DNA from: an uncultured Paraglaciecola sp.
GTDB taxonomy: Bacteria > Pseudomonadota > Gammaproteobacteria > Enterobacterales > Alteromonadaceae
Direction: 5' to 3'
Assembly (NCBI GenBank): GCA_905479025.1
Contig: CAJQKX010000124.1
Coordinates: forward strand, 1 to 5,844
Length of the DNA: 5,844 bases
The notes under the pieces are model-generated. The model ran no database searches. It was not told the origin of the DNA and saw only the letters and a list, made by a program, of their open reading frames with translations. This document shows positions 5,326-5,844 of this stretch, one piece after another; position 1 is the first letter of the stretch, and the number at the start of each line of letters is the position of its first letter. The position numbers were made by a program, and so were the translations under genes.

Positions 5326-5844
5326 ATGAGCGAATTAAAGCTTCCTATCTATCTGGATTATTCTTCAACGACTCCAGTAGATCCTCGTGTTGCAGCTAAG
5401 ATGGCAGACTGCTTAACGACAGATGGCGTATTCGGTAACCCCGCATCTCGTTCACACAAATTTGGGTGGGTAGCAGAAGAAGCAGTCGATGTCTCTCGTA
5501 ACCAAATAGCTGATTTGGTCAATGCTGACCCAAGAGAAATTGTATTTACCTCAGGTGCGACTGAATCCAATAATCTAGCCATTAAAGGCGCTGCTAATTT
5601 TTACGGAAAAAAAGGTAAACACCTAATTACCCTAAAAACCGAGCACAAAGCGGTACTAGATACCATGCGCCAGTTAGAGCGGGAAGGTTATGAAGTGACT
5701 TACCTTGACCCTGAGCCTAATGGTTTAATTATTTTAGATAAGCTGATTGCAGCTATCCGCCCCGATACCATTTTGATTAGCATTATGCATGTCAACAATG
5801 AAATTGGGGTGATTCAAGATATTGCAGCCATTGGTGAGATGTGC
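5326..5844 (+). CDS. iscS: Cysteine desulfurase IscS (3' truncated by window edge)
   Basis: Pyridoxal-phosphate enzyme that converts cysteine to alanine and passes the persulfide sulfur to IscU for Fe-S clusters and to tRNA thiolation proteins. The first 173 of about 404 codons are in the window. The translation tracks E. coli IscS closely: [16 protein letters not shown] (6-21), FGNPASRSH (36-44), the cofactor phosphate loop SGATES (76-81), His107 in [10 protein letters not shown] that stacks on the cofactor, and Asn158 in HVNNEIG. The cofactor lysine and the catalytic cysteine loop lie beyond the right edge. It has two or three more N-terminal residues than E. coli (MSELKLPIY against MKLPIY), and Ser14 replaces the usual Ala of DYSATTP. 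It is co-transcribed with iscR; iscU and the chaperone genes are expected to follow. Confidence 0.96.
   Translation, partial: MSELKLPIYLDYSSTTPVDPRVAAKMADCLTTDGVFGNPASRSHKFGWVAEEAVDVSRNQIADLVNADPREIVFTSGATESNNLAIKGAANFYGKKGKHLITLKTEHKAVLDTMRQLEREGYEVTYLDPEPNGLIILDKLIAAIRPDTILISIMHVNNEIGVIQDIAAIGEMC

Noticed and set aside
5358..5582. Minus-strand 74-codon frame inside iscS
   Set aside because: It lies antisense to the conserved IscS N-terminal region and has no independent support.
1..5844. CRISPR array, tRNA, rRNA, insertion sequence or phage/defence module
   Set aside because: No spaced repeats, cloverleaf, rRNA sequence, transposase or integrase reading frame was seen on either strand.

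Overview
This 5.8 kb window looks like chromosomal DNA of an AT-rich gammaproteobacterium, probably a marine member of the Alteromonadales (Glaciecola/Paraglaciecola/Alteromonas type). The inference rests on close resemblance of SuhB, TrmJ, IscR and IscS to their E. coli counterparts, and on the order suhB (divergent) / trmJ - cysE - iscR - iscS. The exact genus is a guess.

Layout: (1) Positions 1-1445 hold the 3' half of a cusA-type copper/silver RND efflux pump gene, cut by the left edge. (2) Positions 1446-1919 are non-coding apart from weak hairpins and the terminator of the convergent suhB gene. (3) suhB lies on the minus strand (1920-2693). Its leader carries a good boxA (NusB/NusE site) directly before the ribosome binding site. 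(4) Positions 2694-2954 hold divergent suhB and trmJ promoters. (5) trmJ (2955-3692) is followed by a 235 bp gap with strong coding character but broken frames. (6) cysE most likely starts at 3928, not at the upstream ATG at 3865. (7) Two abutting 25 bp type-1 IscR sites follow (4737-4786), then iscR (4825-5313) and the first 173 codons of iscS, which runs off the right edge.

How the genes fit together: CysE makes O-acetylserine, the precursor of cysteine. IscS removes sulfur from cysteine to build Fe-S clusters, and IscR senses the [2Fe-2S] cluster and represses its own operon through the two sites. TrmJ (tRNA 2'-O-methylation) and SuhB (Nus-factor partner in rRNA transcription) are conserved neighbours on the translation side. 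The CusA-type pump is the one accessory gene; copper damages Fe-S clusters, but nothing here shows a regulatory link.

I did not find an unmistakably new system. The most useful leads are the boxA-controlled suhB leader, the frameshifted or small coding stretch before cysE, the G8 tract in cysE that would switch off its CysK-binding tail if it slipped, and the unusually short iscR-iscS gap.
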